Assembly (NCBI GenBank): GCA_023512835.1
Contig: CM042090.1
Span: forward strand, 52,377,365-52,441,364
Source of the DNA: Taxillus chinensis
Taxonomy: Eukaryota > Streptophyta > Magnoliopsida > Santalales > Loranthaceae
DNA length: 64,000 bases
Direction: 5' to 3'
The translations under genes were made by a program, and so were the position numbers. Under the pieces are notes generated by a model, which worked only from the letters and a program-made list of their open reading frames with translations, ran no database searches and was not told the origin of the DNA. Positions 49,094 through 60,224 of this stretch are shown piece by piece. Position 1 is the first letter of the stretch. Each line of letters starts with the position of its first letter.

Positions 49094-51480
49094 ATGGCGG
49101 ACGAAGCAGAGAACAGACTCATGGGTTTAGAACAATCACAAGAAACCCTGCAGCGGCAAATGGCTTTGTTGATGGACATGCTCACCAAACTGACTGAAGA
49201 AAGAGAAAGAATCCCGGCAAGAGGAACCCCAAATCACCAACAAGAACAGTGGTAGGAGGTAGTTCTGCCACATAATCTGGGTCCAAGTCAGGCACCCACA
49301 TGTCAACCCGCCATGACACAACCCCCTACTCCAAATCCAACTCATTTCACTATGCCCACAACAGGAAATATAATGGAAGCGGTGGGTTCCCCAGCTCCTA
49401 AAGAGAATGTTGAGTCTCCTGCTCTGAGACGACTGGAGGAAAGACTGAAAGTTGTAGAAGGCATCAACCCCTATGGCATGATTAGCCCACAAGACTTATG
49501 CTTAGTCCTTGGAGTGGTGCTTCCACTGAAATTCAAGATGCCGGAGTTTGAGAAGTTCAATGGGACCCGTTGTCCGAGGACACACCTAACCATGTATTGT
49601 CAAAAGATGGCAGCCTATGCTGGCAAAGATAAGCTGCTTATTCATTGTTTCCAGGAAAGCCTAACTGGGGCATCCCTCCACTAGTACTTTCAGTTGGATG
49701 GCAACTATATCAAGACTTGGAAAGAATTGGCCACATCCTTCTTGGCTCAATACAAACACATCACCGAGCTGGCGCTAGACCGACTAACCTTATAGTCCAT
49801 GGAAAAGGGATCCAATGAAAACTTCAAAGATTATGCACGAAGATGGAGAGAGACTGCGGTGGAGGTCCAACCTCCCCTTACTGAAAGAGAACTCACTGCT
49901 CTTTTTATCAACACACTAAAAGGCATCTACTACAAGAAGTTGATCAGTAATGTCTCCAGCAGCTTTGCAGACTTGGTTGCATCCGGTGAACGTGTAGAAA
50001 GTGGAATCAAAGGAGGAAAGCTAAAGGGTGATGCGGCTGAGGCATCAAAATGGTTTCATCCAACAGTAAAGAAGAAGGAAAATGAGACCAACCTAGTATA
50101 CCAATCGCACCGGCCAATACAACCAACATTCTACCAAGCACCAGGGTGCTACAAAGGGTCACCGGTAGCTGTCTATGCTGCACTTGCTCCTGTTCCCCAA
50201 TTCACTCCTTATTTACCACAAGGAGGGGTTCCATTTCTATATCTAATGGTACCTAACTTATTTCAACCAAGAGCGCCATACCCAGAGCAACCAAGGCCAG
50301 CAACTCAGGAAGGACCAAGAGCCTCATTCCAAGGACAAGGGCAATTGAGGGCCCAAACCCAACAAGCAGGAGCGAATTAGGCTCCTCGTCGACCACGACA
50401 AGAGTTTGACCCAATTCCAATGACTTATGCGGAATTATACCCCAAGATTTTAGAGGCAAGGATAGTAACCCCTATACCCTTAGGAGAAATAAAGTCTCCT
50501 CCCCCGGCCTGGTACAAGCCAGATGCCAGATGTGAATATCATGCAGGTGGAGCTGGACATGATATCGAAAATTGTATAACATTCAAAAGGAAGGTTCAGG
50601 CATTAAAGGATGCAAAGTGGCTAGACTTTTCCGCACTACTGAGACGCCGAACGTGAATAGTAATCCACTCCCAGAACACTCTCATGATGTTGCCAATATC
50701 ACAACAAAAGGATGGCTAGAAAAGGTTTCACAAATAGAAATGGAGAAAAGTTATTTGTTTAACCTGTTGCAAGAACATGGATATATACCTGCTATGGACA
50801 CATTGAAGACAGAGAAGGGGACAGAGTTGGAGAAACAATGTCTTTATCACAAAATGTCACGGGGACATGATATTGAACAATGTAGCAAGTTTGCTAGCAT
50901 GGTACAAAAGCTTATGGACTAGAGGATGATCGAATTCTCAAGAGAGGCAGACAATCAAAGCCACATGATCCAAGGAGACATGTCATACCAACCATCATGG
51001 GTGCCAACACCCCTTGTCTTGGGCGTTAAGACTCCAGAAATCCCACTACTGCCACATGGGATTACGCCTCTCACTATACATGATGCAAATCTTGTACCAA
51101 ACAAGAAGGCAAAAACAGAAATTCCGCAACTGCCTCATGGAATTACGCCTCTCACCAAATGTGTTCCTGCCCTTTTCCCTAACAAGATAGACAAAGCTGT
51201 CCCATGGAACTATAGCTGTGAAGTAGTTCAGGGAGCCACCGCAGCAGAGAAGAAAACCAGGAGCGGTCAGACTTATGCCCGTGATATGGCTAACAAAGCA
51301 AGGAAGGAAAGGCTGTAGAACCCCCCCGCCCAAGAACCCTTCCCCCGCCCGGGGGCCCCCCCTTTTTGGGCCAGGACCTTATTGAACCGACACTAGAGGC
51401 AATGAGAAAAGGAACACCGGTCACGGAAGAAAAGACGACACCGGTCACGGAAGAAAACCAGACATTGAACCGACACTAAA
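49094..51480 (+). pseudogene. Tat/Ogre-type gag of O
   Basis: It starts MADEAENRLMGLEQSQETLQ, a coiled-coil-like N-terminus. The capsid part has INPYGMISPQDLCLVLGVVL, FKMPEFEKFNGT, LTMYCQKMAAY and MEKGSNENFKDYARRW. Two unusual knuckles follow, CEYHAGGAGHDIENC (about 50530) and CLYHKMSRGHDIEQC (about 50839), of the C-x2-H-x5-H-x4-C form typical of Ogre/Tat gag. Near the end come AVPWNYSCEVVQG and KKTRSGQTYA. Six in-frame stops, all TAG, lie at 49253, 49682, 49793, 50378, 50920 and 51316, with one frameshift near 50635. It breaks off where the LTR of P begins, so protease and pol are gone. Confidence 0.88.
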
Positions 51481-51489
51481 GACACTTTC

Positions 51490-52827
51490 CTTCTGGTCGG
51501 GTGAAATCTGAGGTGGTCTGGTGTTGGTCGGGTGAAGGTCGGGTGAAGCCTTTTTCACCCGACCAAACCCCAAATTTCAGCGATGGAACCCTTATTTTTG
51601 CACCTCACTTATTCCCTTCTGGACCAAAGTCATTTGAACGAAGGACAAGCACCAAACACTCAAGTCAAAGGGAAATTAATAGAAGAAATTCAAATTCAAA
51701 AATGGGTGTTATGCATTTGGACTAATGTTTTATGGGAATTAAGAGAGCTTTGAAGGATAATATTTAATCCGTTTTTGAAATTCAAAATGTGGGAGTTATA
51801 AGGGATTAAATATGGGCTATTATTTGAAGAGTTATGGAGGATTTATGCAAGATTCAAATTCAAATATTCAAAATATGGCTGGGAAGGCTATAAAAGGGGA
51901 GCTGATTCTCCATTATAATCCATCAAGTCATCAGACAATTCTCTTCTATTCTACAAATCCATTCCTCACCTAGAGTAGAGAAAGGGAGAGAGAAGAAGCT
52001 TTGGGGTATCTCTTGGAGTTTGAAGACAATCTGTTGAGAAAAGAAGAACAACCTTCGAATTCTTGGTTTTAATAGGCAAGCTATCATTCTGGTTTTCTTA
52101 TTCCATGTTTTGTAATTCTTTTGTTTTCAAGCTATCTCTTGGAGTTTGATGTAATGAATTAATTTGTAATTTTTTAGTTTAATCTTTTTCACCTTGTGAA
52201 TGTTTATTGACTATCTTGGGTTGAAATATAAAATGGACTTTGGCCACTTCATTTTATCATATTAGGTACTTATGTGAAGGATTGAAAAATGAAGCATAAT
52301 TAATGGAAATTACAAGATAATCAAACTAGGGGTTACATAATTTGCGAAAGCCAGTGTAAAACCTAGGATACCAAGTTAAGAGTGGGTGTGGTGAAAGCTC
52401 TAGACTAAACAACCCAAATCTTAAAGGGTCACCCGTCCCCCATGCTAGGGTGTACACACGAATTATGACACTTGAAAAAGGCTAATTCATGCATTAGAGG
52501 TTGGCTATTAAATATTGTTACAAGGAAAGAATTAGATTGAACTAAGGCATATTATTGGGAAAAATACATCAAATGAAATCTTAACTCCAATCACCTTTAT
52601 CAATTGAACTTATCTCTACTCAAACAAGCTCATTTTCATTTCTCACAACCATTCAATCAACCTGTTTTAAATTCAGTTCTATTTTTTACATTATTTTGGA
52701 TCAAAAATCTCTTTATAAGCTAGTTAAAATTATCAAATTCTACATCCTTCCCTTGGGTACGATAATCCGGACTTAAAAATCCACTTTATTACTTATCACG
52801 ATTTGTATACTTGCAAATTGCCGATCA
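51490..52827 (+). repeat. 5' LTR of Athila-like element P, start truncated
   Basis: It is homologous to the inverted LTR of Q (61010-62751). The right end reads CGATCA, matching Q's terminal inverted repeat TGATCG..CGATCA. The first 400 or so bases are missing at the junction with O. Repeated GGTCGGGTGAAG and CACCCGACC words (51490-51565) can pair with each other. A promoter is likely near CTATAAAAGGGG at 51889. Confidence 0.82.
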
Positions 52828-52833
52828 AGCTAT

Positions 52834-52851
52834 CGGTGCCGTTGCCGGGGA
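52834..52851 (+). other. Primer-binding site of P (Asp tRNA type)
   Basis: CGGTGCCGTTGCCGGGGA lies six bases after the LTR end. It differs by two transitions from TGGCGCCGTTGCCGGGGA, the Athila-type site. Confidence 0.82.
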
Positions 52852-52958
52852 AGGCATCGATAGAATAGGAAATTCTTTTCTAGCTTAAAAATTTATTATA
52901 CAACTTTGTTTTGGGATATTCTTGGATATTGTGTTTGCAAGTGACAACAACCAGGTTT

Positions 52959-54250
52959 ATGAGTCGAAGGTCGAAAAGCATTGACATCCCCTTCGATCCT
53001 GAACCGGAGAAATCATTTAGAGCTCGAGTGCGACAACTCAAGGAAGTATTTGAGCAAAGGATGGCAAACTCAAACCAGGAGCTACCCCGAACACCTGAAG
53101 GAGAAAGGTTGGCTGGATTATACCTATTATTCCATGAAGAAGAGGCAGAATCTCGACCTCAACCAAGGCCAACCATGGATGAAGCTTACATGGATAGTAG
53201 ACCTGTCCGGGAGTATGTTACTCCTGACGCTAGGCACATACACAATCCTATATAACCACCTGAGATCACCAGGGCGAACTTCGATCTCTATCCTCAATTA
53301 ATCAACCTCGTGACTCAACACAGCTTTGCCGGGCTACCCACTGAAGACCCGTACACTCATCTTTCAAGATTTAATCAAATATGCTGAACAGTTAGAAAGC
53401 AAGGGGTGCCCAAAGATACAATCAAACTGGAAATGTTTCCATGGTCCCTCCGAGACAATGCGTTACGATGGTTCAATTCCTTTCCATACCATTACTTCAC
53501 CAACTGGGGGGATTGTGCACAAGAATTCTTATCATAATACTTCCCTCCAGGGAAACTCTCCAAGTTAAGGAGTCAGATTACCTTTTTCTCTCAAGGAATG
53601 GGAGAGAATGTTGGAGAAGCATGGGAGCATTTTAAAAATTTGCAGAGGAGGTGCCCAAACCATGGGCTTAACAAAGAGTTCCTATTAGAAATCTTTTTCT
53701 ATGCATTAAGCCAGGAAGACCAGAATATACTCAATGCAGCTGCTGGAGGAACTCTTATGAAGAAGAGCATTCAAGAGGCCACTACTTTTATTGAAGATAT
53801 GGCAAAGAATTTCTTTGTGGGAACAGGAAGGAGGATAGTCCCCAATAAACCCGGAGCTTATGAAGTGGAAGAGAGCACTCTACTTAATGCCAAATTAGAC
53901 ACATTAACTCGCCAAGTAGAGAAGCTTGTGGCCAAGCCAGTGGCAAACATAAGTTCCAACTTTCAGAGTGTGGAGGAGCACATACACCAACAAATTGTCC
54001 TCTGAACATTTATCAAACTAGCAATCCAATGGAGAGTATGGATCAAGTTAACTATGTTCAGAACAATCCTTACTCCAACACTTACAATCCTGGTTGGAGA
54101 AATCATCCCAATTTCAGGTGGGGTGATCAACAACAGTCCTACAATAATCATGGCCAAGCTAGTGGACAGAACTTTAGACCTCAACAACAATAACAACAAC
54201 AAAGGAACCAACCGGAACAGAAAACAAGTTGGGAGATAGCCATTGAAAAG
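52959..54250 (+). pseudogene. Athila-like gag of P
   Basis: The start is the Met of MSRRSKSIDIPFDPEPEKSF, shared with Q. Then come REYVTPDARHIHNPI, a TAA near 53253, ANFDLYPQLINLV, FPWSLRDNALRWFNSFP, SQGMGENVGEAWEHFKNLQR, and TRQVEKLVAK. A later part contains NPGWRNHPNFRWGDQQQ, a hallmark of Athila-type gag. At least two stops and two frameshifts (near 53370 and 53990) break it. A Met 16 codons earlier lacks a counterpart in Q beyond a few residues. Confidence 0.87.
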
Positions 54251-55291
54251 TTGGCCAATGTCATAAACGACAAAATCCAGGAGATGAGCACACGGATGGA
54301 CAGAGCTGAAAGCCAAGGCAAGAGGATAGAAGCTCAACTCTCCCAAATCGCTGAAGCTCTTACGCAAAGAAATCCTGGAGAACTTCCAAGCCACTCAGAG
54401 CCCAATCCTCGAGAATATTGTAATGCAGTAACATTGAGAAGCGGCAAGGAACTTCAACAACAAGAACCTCACATGGAACCGAAGCAGAACAAAGATCAAA
54501 ATCAACCAAAAGAGGTTCAAGAAACTAAAGAGCCTACCAAGGACAAAGAGCTTGGAGAAGATAAGTCCAAGGAGGCTCAAGAAACTGAAGAGCAACCACG
54601 AAAGAAGGAGCTCAAGCCATATGATCCACCTCTACCGTTCCCTCAAAGACAAATGAAGTGGAAGAAGGATGAACAATTCAACAAATTCATGGATATCTTC
54701 AAACAACTAAAGGTAATAATTCCTTTTGCCGAAATTCTTGCAACAATGCCATCATATGCAAAATGTTTAAAAGAAATTGTGGGAAACAAAAGAGCACTAG
54801 AGGAACATGCTACTATGGCACTCTCGGAGAAGCAGCACGCAATAATTCAATGGAATCTTCCACCTAAGCTAAGTGATCTAGGTAGCTTCTCCATTCCTTG
54901 CATCATCGGCGATCTCTCTTTCGACAATGCCCTTTACGACCTTGGTGCAAGTGTAAGCTTGATTCCTTATTCAATGTGCAAGACATTAGGACTTGGGGAA
55001 TTACCACCAACATCCATCACACTCAGGCTAGCAGATAAGTCAATCAAGCGTCTTGTCGGGATTTTGGAGAATGCTCCTTTACAAGTCAGAAATTTAATAA
55101 TCCCGGTGGACTTGATTGCTCTAGATATGGATGAGGCCGGAGCTATGCCTCTGATTCTGGGACGACCTTTCCTTGCAATAGCTGGAGCCATTATCGATGT
55201 GAAGGGAGGACGAATGACCCTAAACATTGGTGATGAGAAGATAGAGTTTAATGTGTTTAAAAGTATGAAACATTCGGATAACTCTGCGTAA
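54251..55291 (+). pseudogene. Athila-like gag C-terminus and protease of P
   Basis: This is the longest open frame in the window at 346 codons. Residues 1-45 are coiled-coil-like (NDKIQEMSTRMDRAE), 55-65 read CNAVTLRSGKEL, 65-120 are Glu/Lys-rich, and 124-132 PYDPPLPFPQR is a conserved Athila segment. The protease follows with YDLGASVSLIPYSM at residues 229-242 and PLILGRPFLA near 292-301. The active site has DLG where most retroviral proteases have DTG or DSG; that variant is usual in Athila relatives. The frame continues past a TAA (55289-55291). Confidence 0.87.
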
Positions 55292-55605
55292 GGATACAGG
55301 GTGGAGTTCGTGGAAAATATGGTAAGTAACCATACTATAAATTTTCAAAAACCTTTGGATGTAGCTATGGCAGATCCGTCAGATGTAATCTATGAGGAAG
55401 TGGCTATGAAAGAGAAGGCATCAAAAGATAAGCCATTCACAAGGAGACAAAAATTTCAAAGAACAAGGCCCAGGAAAGCCTTTACCACCACCATCAATTT
55501 AGGAAGCTCCAAAGGTAAAACTGAAGGACAAAGAGACAAGGACTGTAGAGCATCAAAGCAGACTTCATCCAAACATTCAAGCGGTCATCAGAGTTGAAGT
55601 CATAG
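55292..55605 (+). pseudogene. P: linker and start of reverse transcriptase
   Basis: The frame resumes with YRVEFVENMVSNHTINFQ and TRRQKFQRTRPRK. After a small shift it reads EAPKVKLKDKETRTVEHQ and SRLHPNIQAVIRVEVI, which resembles the first residues of an Athila RT. It stops there, so the RT body, RNase H and integrase have been deleted. Confidence 0.6.
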
Positions 55606-55869
55606 ATCCAGGGTAACAATCCCTATACAACGGTCTAGCTAAGACCCTAAACAAGCGCTCTCGGAAGGCAGCCCGGTATACCTTCGTGTTTTGTTTTGTC
55701 TTGTTTTGTGTGTTTTGTTTTGTAGGATTTTGAATTTTTCAGAGAGGAACTTCATCCATCAGTTTAAACAATCTGGAAGAACCAAAAGATGAACGACATT
55801 CGGAGCCTAGTGACCGTCTCACTTCACTCCAGCATTCCATCGTCGCCAACATTAGTGATGCTCTCCACA
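55606..55869 (+). other. 3' tail of P before solo LTR R
   Basis: This is non-coding, with AACAAGCGCTCTCGGAAGGC and a GTTTTGTTTTG-rich run. This phrase occurs after pol in Athila-type elements, so the deletion fused the RT start to the post-pol tail. Confidence 0.55.
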
Positions 55870-55874
55870 CCTTT

Positions 55875-56264
55875 TGTAAGGACCCGTGTTTGAGGGGTTC
55901 TTGGAGTTAGCCTTAAGTAAGACCTTGTCTTAGAGAATGAACATCAAAACAGTGAGGTGCTAGTCGAATGGAGAATGACTGTACTTGGGCTCAATTTGGA
56001 GTTTGAGGCCCTAAGGGGTATTTTGGGAATTTCACATATATTTAAATATCCCAATTAACATTTATTTGAGGGTTTTTATTATAAATATGAGTTGGGCTTA
56101 ATAAAAATGGGCTGCTGAGCTTGATGAGGTGGGTTAGACAACCATGGGCTTTGGGCTGTAAACTGCTGGGCTTCAATTAATTAAAACTATGTCGTTTTGA
56201 TTAAGAGGGGTCTATATAAAAAGGTGGAGCTCTAAGGATTAGGGTTCTTGATCTTTGTATCCGT

Positions 56265-56363
<99 letters not shown>

Positions 56364-56623
56364 CGGCCAGAGAGGGAGGGAGACGATCCAAGGCCGACGA
56401 TCTAAGGTTCCTACTGACGACGGGAGACCGGAGGCGTTGAGGTAGCTAGGATACAACGATCTGTTGTATTCCCAAATTCTTGAGGTAGGGATTTCTTTAT
56501 CAACCCTTGAAACTCTGTCACAAAATTATGGATTTTACCTATCATGGATGAGTCCTGAAAATTGAGTAGTGGATCCTTTGTGACCCTTCTCTTACCCCTA
56601 AATTCTGTGAATGTGATGATGAG

Positions 56624-56667
<44 letters not shown>

Positions 56668-58293
56668 TGTGTTGGTTTATTGTGAGATTTTCAATATAGA
56701 TATCTGAGGAAGAATTGATTTGGATGGTCTGGGTTTGTCTGGATGGGTAGTTGGGCATGAGTGTAGGGGCTGGAATTGAAAATAGGCCTTGTATTCCAAG
56801 TTTGATACCTAATAACTCACAAACTAACCGGAATTTGAGGTGGGTTCTTTAGAGAGAAGTCTTTAGAATAACAAAACAAAGAAAACTATGCAAAAACATG
56901 GCTGCACGCCATATTGCACGCCATATCCCCATATGGCGTGCAGGTCCAAATACCCTGAGAATTTACCCAGACTTCCTTAAGATGTGTAGAAGGTAGGGAG
57001 CCAAAAATACCCCTGTATGTCATATGGCCCATATGACGTGCACCCTTCATTTTGCCTCTTTTGGCTGCCCCATTTAGCTAGAAGTCCCTTCTGTGGAAAA
57101 TAGAGTGATTTGGATAATGTTCATGAGTTGAATTTGTCTAAAAACTTGCCAAAACAACTCAAAAACACCTATGTTGGTAAAACTGTAAACTGTGAATGTT
57201 AGTGAGAATGTTGCTGCACTGCATGAGCTGAGTGCACTGTTGATTTACATTAATATGTCTGAGTTATGCTTGTTAAGTTGCATTAACACGTTTGAGCTAT
57301 GTTCACTGAGTTACCTTGTACTGAGTTGAGATGAATTGCTGGGTTGCGTTACTGAATTACACTTGCGTTTGAGCTGTGTTTACTGAGATGCACTTGAAAT
57401 GTACTTGCTAAGATGCTGTGAACTTGTGTTTAAGAATGAGTACCCAAATACTTGTGGGTTGAGCTGACTTATGGGCCAGGCACAACTATTGGACCCCTTT
57501 GAGATTTGGCCAGTACTGCGGTCCTGTGCCTCGGTGTAGCACTCACGACGGTGGGTTAAGTCTGCACCCATTCCTGAGGGTAGGTATGGCGTCCGAGGAG
57601 GTGATGGCCATATCTGACTCGGGTGGAAAATGTTGCATTGGTGACCATGCAACATTCGCCTGGATGTGGTATGTTTTGTCGTCGTGGTGGTGGGGTGTCC
57701 TCTGCCCTCCAGTGTGGGCACAGGTAAATGGTGTGTTTCTGGGTGATGTTTGCTGCTTTAGCTTTAGGCACTATACGAACACAAGTATAGACTTGTCATG
57801 CATATTGTAGAGTGGGACGGGTCTGGGGAGACTAGAACCCTACTGAGCTATGGTTTGCTCACCCCTTCTATAAACTGTTCTTTTGCAGGGTTTAGCAGGC
57901 GGTAAGTGGAAGAGCTGTGGTGGTAGGCTACTGAGGCTGAAGACTTTATATTAATTTCATTGCTTTTGTGGATTTGTGTTTTTATGGTTTGGATTGTTTG
58001 TAAACAGAACATATTATGGTTTGATGGGAGTTTTTCCCCAATTGAGTTGTAATGAACTTTGAGCCCCCTTGAAATGTAATAAATTGAGATATGGTTATTG
58101 TTTGATTTGTGGTTGTGTGCATGGTTTAGGGGTAGGAGCATGCCCCGTGGCATGTTAGCCTGGTTGTACAAGTTTGGGACAGCACCCGTGTCATAAGTCT
58201 TTTTTTGGTGCTTGCACCAACCCCTTGACCCTTCGGGTGCGGGCATGGGCAGTCACTACTCATTTCCAAGTGAAAGGAAATTGGGGCGTGATA
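55875..58293 (+). mobile_element. Solo LTR R with CCTTT target duplication (2419 bp)
   Basis: It runs TGTAAGGACCC to GGGGCGTGATA, the last A-containing triplet mutated from ACA. CCTTT stands at 55870-55874 and 58294-58298. It belongs to the same family as the J LTR. It contains a GA microsatellite of about 90 bp (56269-56360) and a TA microsatellite at 56632-56664. No internal sequence is present, so it is a recombination product. Confidence 0.93.
56180..56222 (+). promoter_or_regulatory. R LTR promoter: ACGT-type palindrome plus TATA box
   Basis: TTAAAACTATGTCGTTTTGA at about 56181-56200 is followed by TATATAAAA at 56213-56221, then the GA-rich leader. It has a single palindrome copy, with one transition (ATGT) in the core. 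Confidence 0.6.
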
Positions 58294-58298
58294 CCTTT

Positions 58299-59393
58299 GG
58301 TTTATTTTCTCAGAGTGGATGACATCCTCTAGCTCGTCACCCCCCACTTTTCCCTCACCACGGTGTTCCTCAGCAGCTGAATACCAACAGTTGTAGACCT
58401 TTTGTGTGTTCTTATATGGGCACCTATGTTTGGGCCCATGGCAACACGTTGATGACTACACTAAAGCTCTCCCCTGATGCACTTTGGAAAATGGTTGCTC
58501 AATTTATATACATATTCATCCGACCAGCTTAACATGTGACTCTAGCCTATCTTAACTAGCACAAACCAATCACCATAAGTAGGTTAAACATGCACTTGCC
58601 CAAGCTCATCAACCAAGAGATAAAATCCCTCATAAAAGGACAATTGCGGTGATGGACTATTTCTCTCTAATCACACAACTCCAAAGATTAAGCAAGCTTT
58701 TGCATTTAAACATGAAAACCTAGTACGAACCCAAGTGCTGGCTCATGCAAATAATGATATCATTCCAAGCATAGAGAAAATAATGTAAAAAGTCTAAGAA
58801 TAACTATCGATACACACAATATACTTCAAGTAGGTACAGGTGCCTCTATCCTAAACCATATGTTATCTCCAAAGTCAAGCAAGCATTCATGCAATCACTC
58901 ATTCATGCAATGTATATACAAGGAATATAAAAACATGCAATCAAACAAAACAAAAAGAATAAAAAGTGTGCAACACTTTTCCCTCCTTCACACTTAAACC
59001 AAGGCATGGTCCCCATGCCAAAAATGAGAGAAAAGTAAGGATAAGAGTACCCGGGCTAAGCTGGTCGGCTGAAGAAGTAGAGAAAATAAAAGAGGAAAAA
59101 TATATTAAGGGCAAACGACTTTTATTCAAAAATCAAACACACAAGAGAATAAAATATATTGAAAAGAATTTTTTAAAATAAATAAATAAAATAAAATAAA
59201 ATGGTCTAATCAGGAGGCCGAGGTGAGAAAGATAAGTCATAAATAAAAATAAGAAAAACAAGTATCACAACTTTATCAGGTGGTCGCAGTGTGTAAGAGA
59301 GATCATACCTGTGTGGAATTAAGGGCACTCTTATATACCCTTTATAGGGCTGCAAAGGAATGTCTCACAAGCTTAGTCCTTTCAAGTGAGGAA
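58299..59393 (-). other. Tail-to-tail junction region of P and Q
   Basis: No gene is present. On the minus strand near 58975-59008 the phrase TTGGTTTAAGTGTGAAGGAG resembles the post-pol tract of Athila-type elements (usually AAGTGTGGGGGAGG), so the right part belongs to Q. The left part continues P's tail across solo LTR R. I could not locate the exact switch, and neither element has a 3' LTR here. Confidence 0.5.
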
Positions 59394-60224
59394 CTACACA
59401 CAAACAAGAAAAAGGAAATTGCAAACTACAACTATAGTAAAAAAATAAAAAGAAATAGGTAAAATAAATAAATTACATAGGGAGTGGGAGGGTGGTTTAT
59501 AATATTTAAAAATTTTAACCTCCTTAGAATTAGAGCAAGAAGGGATAGTTACCTTATGACTTACCTGCCCAGGCTCTTGGACATGCAACTGTGAGTCTGT
59601 TGTAATTACCTGTTCGGGGACATCTCCTTCAACAATGGCCTTATGTAAATGGTCAACTCCAGTGATGCCATCGACCAGTAGTGTACTCCCGGGGTGGCAG
59701 CTATCAATGATATCAGTTTTGGCCCTGCAAAATAAATCAACACACAACGGGGACCAAGAAAAAATAGTATGCTCATCTTCTTTAATGTCATCTATCTCCC
59801 TAAGAGGAATCTCACTCACTAATCCTATATTGTCAATATGTGCATAAGGTGCTTCAATGCCACTATTAAAGGGACTACTAGAAAGGGTACAAAGATATAA
59901 ACTTTTATGCAACCCAACAATTAAGCTCTCAGTCTCCTCTATGGACTCTAGCAAGGCATGATATCTATCCCCACAAATGTTCAAAGCAATAAGACAATCA
60001 AATGCATTCTTATAGGTTGCCTTAACAAGATCCTCAAGGGTGGCATCATCAATGGTAGAACTCTCCAAAGCTTCTACCTCTATATTTAATTCATTAATGG
60101 TGGACCAACTAGACTTTATCCCACCATTATCCTCACAAGATATAGGAAGTGCAAATGAATTCAAAGGGCATGTATCAGCCATATGGCAACAACTTCCACA
60201 ATAAATACAAAACACAAGAGCCAA
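59394..60224 (-). CDS. Unrecognised open frame in Q with a zinc knuckle
   Basis: An uninterrupted minus-strand frame of 276 codons, extending without an ATG about 24 codons further to a TGA near 60297. It opens with CIYCGSCCHMADTCP, a C-x2-C-x4-H-x4-C knuckle as in gag nucleocapsid. What follows is an acidic, mostly alpha-helical-looking stretch (NELNIEVEALESSTIDDATL, LLESIEETESLIVGLHKSL) and EIPLREIDDIKEDE, then a C-terminal hydrophobic run SFYFFTIVVVCNFLFLVCV that may be read-through of AT-rich DNA. I recognise no family beyond the knuckle. It sits where Athila elements have gag C-terminus or protease. It may be a diverged gag tail or captured sequence. Confidence 0.45.
   Translation of the reverse strand: MALVFCIYCGSCCHMADTCPLNSFALPISCEDNGGIKSSWSTINELNIEVEALESSTIDDATLEDLVKATYKNAFDCLIALNICGDRYHALLESIEETESLIVGLHKSLYLCTLSSSPFNSGIEAPYAHIDNIGLVSEIPLREIDDIKEDEHTIFSWSPLCVDLFCRAKTDIIDSCHPGSTLLVDGITGVDHLHKAIVEGDVPEQVITTDSQLHVQEPGQVSHKVTIPSCSNSKEVKIFKYYKPPSHSLCNLFILPISFYFFTIVVVCNFLFLVCV

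Noticed and set aside
59394..59490. Hydrophobic C-terminus of the Q frame as a real membrane anchor
   Set aside because: It overlaps an AT-rich stretch where translation gives hydrophobic residues by composition alone; I left it as uncertain.
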